Part shown: in pieces, positions 59,700-64,000 of the stretch
How positions within the stretch are numbered: the first letter of the stretch is position 1
Layout of the letters: each line of letters opens with the position of its first letter
Assembly (NCBI GenBank): GCA_963969595.1
Contig: OZ018408.1
Location: forward strand, 9,793,823-9,857,822
DNA from: Neckera pumila
Taxonomy: Eukaryota > Streptophyta > Bryopsida > Hypnales > Neckeraceae
Reading direction: 5' to 3'
Length of the DNA: 64,000 nucleotides
Position numbers and translations under genes: made by a program
The notes under the pieces: generated by a model
The model's database searches: none
What the model was told of the DNA's origin: nothing
What the model saw: the letters and a program-made list of their open reading frames with translations, nothing else

Positions 59700-59985
59700 C
59701 AATCATTCATTTCAAGTGTCAGCAATGATAAATAACATTCAAAATCCATTGTTCACATCTGAGACAACCATCAAAATTGACTTAGAAGGAAATGAAGACA
59801 TAGATCCACAACAAAGTTTATTTTCCATAATAGAAGAATTGCTTACAAGAGTTCTTCAATTGACAATTCCGTAAACAAGTGGAAAAGTCAATAGCATTCA
59901 AGCTCTTGCTTGAAAGAAATAGGTACAATCCTGCATATATAAAAAATATTGATTTTGTTTAGTTTATGATCTGAGTTCAAATTTG
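59700..59985. other. no gene seen
   Basis: Probably the decayed 3' part of the transposase-bearing element; no frame. Confidence 0.35.
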
Positions 59986-60205
59986 CTCTATTGGAAGTTC
60001 TAAACACTTCAGATCTGCTTTAAGTGAAAAAATTCAGATTTGGTCTCATTAAAAAATTTCAGATCTACTTTAAGTGAAATTTTTTAGATTTGCTCTCATT
60101 CAAAAACTTCAGATTTGCTCACATTCAGAAATTTTAGATCTCCTCTCATTCAAAAATTTCAGATCTACTCTCATTAGAAAATTCCAGTTTTGTTTAAAGT
60201 AAGAA
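59986..60205. repeat. tandem repeat, unit ~TTCAGATCTGCTCTCATTCA
   Basis: Seven to eight imperfect units of about 28 bases with the core TTCAGAT(C/T)TGCT(C/T)(T/A)CATT. Confidence 0.7.
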
Positions 60206-61000
60206 ATTTTAAATTTGCCTAAACACATAATCAAGTGATAAAGAAATGAGCTATAGAAGAAGCCAAAAAATACATACCTTTGCTAATTGTTGAATGTCAA
60301 ATTTGTTGTATTGTTGTACTCTGTTGAAATCTCAGTTCTCAATTGTTATATTACACTTGCATCAAAAAAATTGCTTCAAAATACAAACCCTAATCTTAGA
60401 GCCTCTCTAGAATAAAATGCAATTCAAAAGTATAAATTGACAAGCTAACTTTTGTGCAAATGACCCTCGTTTGTAGATCTGAGAGCAACAAGATACTTCA
60501 GGAGGACTCACGGCATAGGAAGAGATTGTAGCTATTGCAGCAACTTCCACCTTGGGTGCATCTCCCTCGCTTTGATCTTGACGCCCCCCTTCAACAAACT
60601 TAGATCAAATGGACAGTCAGGAACATTGATCATTCGAGCACCTTTCAGAAACAAATGAAACAAATTTCATTACAAAGAAAAGAATACCGGTATAGAATAC
60701 CGTAGCCAGAGACGGCCTAGGAACATACCAAGAAACAATAGACATGTAGCAAGACAAAACAAAATCAATAGAGATACACCTTGCTTGGAGAAGGTGGATA
60801 GTTGCGTGCGCTTTTGATGGAGCCTTAGTACAACAAGCTGTGGAGATTTGGCTTCCTTTGGTATCGTGCAACAACTCTATACAATATCAGTTATCAAGAC
60901 CCACCCGCACAGGCAACAAGCAAAGTGAATTGAAGATAGAAAGATGAGGCTCAGCTCTTATGGAACTTGGATTCAAAACGTTGGGGGTCCTCCGCATCCT
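60206..61000. other. no gene seen
   Basis: Base composition is more balanced between 60,470 and 60,960, but I found no exon chain. An 85-codon frame on the minus strand (60,617-60,874) has no recognisable domain. Confidence 0.35.
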
Positions 61001-61292
61001 TTGCAAGTGGCTTGAATTTTGTGAATGTGAGTTGTGATGTCAGTAGGAATTTCTGTAAGTTATGAACTTGCACAAGTCTTGTGTCCTTGCTTTGCTATTA
61101 AGTCAAAGGAATGAACTTAAATTCTGCAGTATTCAATAGGCATATGTTTGCAAGTGGCTTGAATTTTGTGAATGTGAGCTGTGATGTCAGCAGGATTTCC
61201 GTTATTTATGAACTTGCACAAGTGTCGTGTCCTTGCTTTGCTATTAAATCAAAGGAATGAACTTAAATTCCGCAGTATTCAATGGGCACGTG
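61001..61292. repeat. tandem duplication, 147-bp unit, two copies
   Basis: 61,001-61,147 and 61,148-61,292 share TTGCAAGTGGCTTGAATTTT, GAACTTGCACAAGT and TCAAAGGAATGAACTTAAAT with about ten differences. Confidence 0.85.
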
Positions 61293-61594
61293 TTGGCAAC
61301 AAGTTGCATTAGCATCTTTTCTAGCATTTTGACTATCTTCACACTTGATTTTCATTGAGTTTAACAAAGTGACTTATTAGTTTTCAGAATCATTCGGCTT
61401 TGAAATTTTTAATATTATTTGCCAAAGCTGACCTTTGGCTACAGTATTCTCCTTGCCCCAAAATGATTGTCCATAGTTCCACAAAAAGATGTCCAAAAAT
61501 GATTGGCCACTACTTCAATAGTAGTTAAACAAAGATACCATCTTTAAAAAGACACAATTCTACAAAGACACAATTCATAAAATAGTTAGTTTTA

Positions 61595-62226
61595 CATTAG
61601 GAAAATTTTGAACCCTCAATGAGCCCCCTCCAACATCTCAATAAGGATCCTAAAATATGTACTTATTACAACAAATAAATCACTAATCCCCTATTTCCGC
61701 CCATCTTTTGAGTTCAATGCAATCATGATAGTTATATTTGTAGGAAATTTCAATTAGACAAAGCTGTGAGTACAATTGGTGGATACAATCATGTGTTGGA
61801 CCATAAATCCTATTTTATACTATTTGATTAATGGAGTGAAGTACTTTGGACGCTAAGCATTGAGTTGATTCTCATATTTTATTGTTGCAATGCCTTTTGT
61901 ACTTCTATTTCAGATTGTACAATATTTACACAGCACGCATATCAAAAGCAAGTACCATTCCTCTAGTTGTCATTTTCTGACTCAACAATTTAGTAGGCAA
62001 TTAAATAATCATACTGCAGATCATACTCTCTGACTTAAAAGGGACATAAGGGAATTAAATAACCAAACTCTAGATTGTGTAGCTTGTCTCTTAGCTGTAG
62101 TCTTTCATACAGGATAGAGATGGATATCAATTATACATACTCACACTAGGATGCCTAGCACCCAAATAACGGTTTGTTTTGTCAAATATTTGGGGGGTTC
62201 ACTGAGGGTTCAAAACTTTCCTAATG
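61595..62226. mobile_element. CATTAG-ended MITE, 632 bp
   Basis: The left end CATTAGGAAAATTTTGAACC followed by CTCAATGAGCCCCC is inverted at the right (GGGGGTTCACTGAGGGTTC then AAAACTTTCCTAATG) over about 34 bases with few mismatches. It shares the first CATTAGGAAAA bases with the 54,134 copy. No coding frame. Confidence 0.75.
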
Positions 62227-62835
62227 AGTTACACAAGTTGCTTACAACCTGCATACAAACTACTCATGAGAAATCTAATTTTGAGTTGCATTCATGAAAT
62301 TTTCACGTTGTACAAAGGTAAGATGGAAAACCAATGCATTGCTGTTCTCATTGCTTATTTTTGGTAGGAAATTGTAAACCAACAAGTGATTCATTATAAG
62401 AAGTTGCAGCCTCAACTTTCCCGCTTCAAGCAATTTATGCTTCAAATGTGATATTGCCATTTTTTGCAAACCGCTATGCAAATTAGGAATTAATCTACCT
62501 ATCTACATTCATCACTTTATTAAATTTTCAAATCTTGCCTTAATCTTGAGAAAATTTTGTTGTTGGACAATCATTTCAGAATAAAGGAAATAATAGGTTG
62601 TGCATAAAGATAAATTATTACAAACAATTGAGTATCTCGCTTGCTACACTAATGTACTAAAATATTCTAAACCTAGACACACAGTGAACAAAGAACTATT
62701 TGCATTCATATCTAGTTTGATGCATTTATGTACATGATCTAAACAGTTCAAGATGCTGGTGTGAGACAATTTGACATTAGTAAATCCTTCATTAGCAACC
62801 TTGTTAGCAACGTCAAGTATCAAAGTTTAGATCTC
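62227..62835. other. no gene seen
   Basis: AT-rich spacer without supported exons. Confidence 0.35.
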
Positions 62836-63795
62836 TTAGTTTCTAAAGGACCAAGGCCTCTTTTTTGCCAAAGACACTCAAAACTGCCATCTCTATTGAA
62901 AAGAGTAAGAAAATTTGAAAACTGTTTTTTTTTTCATATCTAATTGTAGGATCTTGCATTTAACTAGTTTGAGAATGTGTGGAATAAATTTCAAAATTTT
63001 TGACTGCACAAATTGCAAGATATTTATATTTAAGTGAAGAAAACAAGTTTTTTTACACATTGCAAGATTAGATTATTTGACTTCGAACTTTCTTTATCTA
63101 AATTGCACTACAGAATTTTCAAGTTTAAATCTTTCTGGTGGGGAATTGAGTTGAGAGTCTAAAGAATTTTTTTTTAAAAAAAAGCATAATTTTCATTTTT
63201 AAATGAATTGTTAAGTAGAGGTAGGTACAAGATAGAAGGAAAATCTACATGAAATGAATCAAAGCTTTTTTATATAGACAAAAATATAATCTATAAAATT
63301 TTGTTTTTATGTTTTAAAAATCAAATTTTTAAAATTTCTTTTTTTGCTCAATCTTTTCTATTTTCAGCTTCTTTGGGCATAATTTTTGTTCCCAGGCACC
63401 ATCGAAAATAAAATAATATTCCCAGAAAAATAATCAGTCTTTATATTTTTTTTCTAAATTCAAAAAACCATAACAAAAATGGAGACTGTAGTACTTGCTC
63501 AAAATCGAATTAATCCTTTGAAGGGACATTGAAGGATTTTTGAGGCTTGTGGAAGATTTGAATTCTCAATGAGTTTTCAGATTGTGGAGAACGTGTGAAC
63601 TCTATCACATCATAAAATTATATTTAATTAATTTTTTATTATTAAAAAAACACATATTTTTTAAATATGTCTATTATCGTTATTATCCTTTTATTTTGAC
63701 AACAATGCGCTGGTTTGTAGCAAGGAAGACTACCCTGAAACGGTCTTCCATTGACCTCAAAGAAACCTCTAATGCAATGGTCTCTTAGAGGTTAA
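62836..63795 (+). mobile_element. piggyBac-like element interrupted by a CATTAG-ended MITE
   Basis: The left end (TTAG at 62,836-62,839, then TTTCTAAAGGACCAAGGCC) and right end (CAATGGTCTCTTAGAGG|TTAA, TTAA at 63,792-63,795) match the 34,964 copy. Inner blocks such as AAAACTGCCAT and TTGTAGGATCTTGCA also match. The right end is cut by a 248-base MITE at 63,527-63,774. Confidence 0.65.
63527..63774 (-). mobile_element. CATTAG-ended MITE nested in a piggyBac-like copy
   Basis: The left end CATTGAAGGATTTTTGAGG and the right end CCTCAAAGAAACCTCTAATG are inverted. On the minus strand it matches the 26,796 element (GTTTCAGGGTAGTCTTCCTTGC). It lies between GAAGGGA and CAATGGTC, which are contiguous in the intact 34,964 copy. 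Confidence 0.7.
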
Positions 63796-64000
63796 CTATT
63801 CCATTTTTCCATTTAATACAACTTCATCAGTTTTTTCTATTAAAACACAACTTTCAAAAATTTAATATTTTTGTCATAGAGCAATACATATCCAATATTT
63901 ACATTATTTGTTCATAATTAAAAAAATTTAATTATATTTATATGATTTTTTAGAAATGACTAAAATAATATGAGTTTATTAGCTAAATAAAAAAAGCTAG
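63796..64000. other. AT-rich end of the window
   Basis: Very AT-rich; nothing recognisable before the window ends. Confidence 0.4.

Overview
The window looks like nuclear DNA of a land plant (streptophyte). The evidence is four multi-exon genes with GT-AG introns and plant-type products (a methylesterase 11-like protein, a plastid-type alpha/beta hydrolase), TTTAGGG-type telomere-like repeats inside two introns, a receptor-like-kinase fragment, and many small non-autonomous transposons. The sequence is AT-rich. I cannot name the species; a seed-free plant is a guess.

Layout. From 1 to about 13 kb there is no intact gene: a decayed hAT-type transposase piece, tandem repeats and several miniature transposons. 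The methylesterase-like gene (13,472-16,982, +; 5 exons, 383 aa) has Asn where the catalytic Ser is expected, and its first intron holds about three tandem copies of a segment that begins at its own splice donor. Downstream is a degenerate foldback element split by a retroposon with a 15-bp target duplication, then a nucleolar RRM-protein gene (19,529-21,681, -; 7 exons, 252 aa). An almost complete 1.38-kb palindrome lies at 22,902-24,283. A gene for a membrane-anchored, Cys-rich (PAN/apple-like) protein lies at 27,810-31,436 (-; 6 exons, 313 aa). From 32 to 40 kb there are only repeats. A plastid-type alpha/beta hydrolase gene with 13 exons (482 aa) spans 40,705-45,639 (-). From 47 to 64 kb there are mobile-element relics, a receptor-kinase pseudogene and a DDE transposase fragment. 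All exon chains were built by hand from open frames, splice sites and phase agreement; every chain closes without a frame error, but none has been tested against transcripts.

The most notable feature is a family of short non-autonomous DNA transposons whose ends read TTAA|CCCCTAAAG... and ...CTTTAGGGG|TTAA. The TTAA flanks and CCC-starting inverted ends are the hallmark of piggyBac-type transposition. At least eight copies are visible. Two contain later insertions of other miniature transposons, which gives a relative order of events. The four genes share no obvious pathway: two are plastid-associated hydrolase-fold proteins by family, one is nucleolar and one is probably an endomembrane or surface protein.
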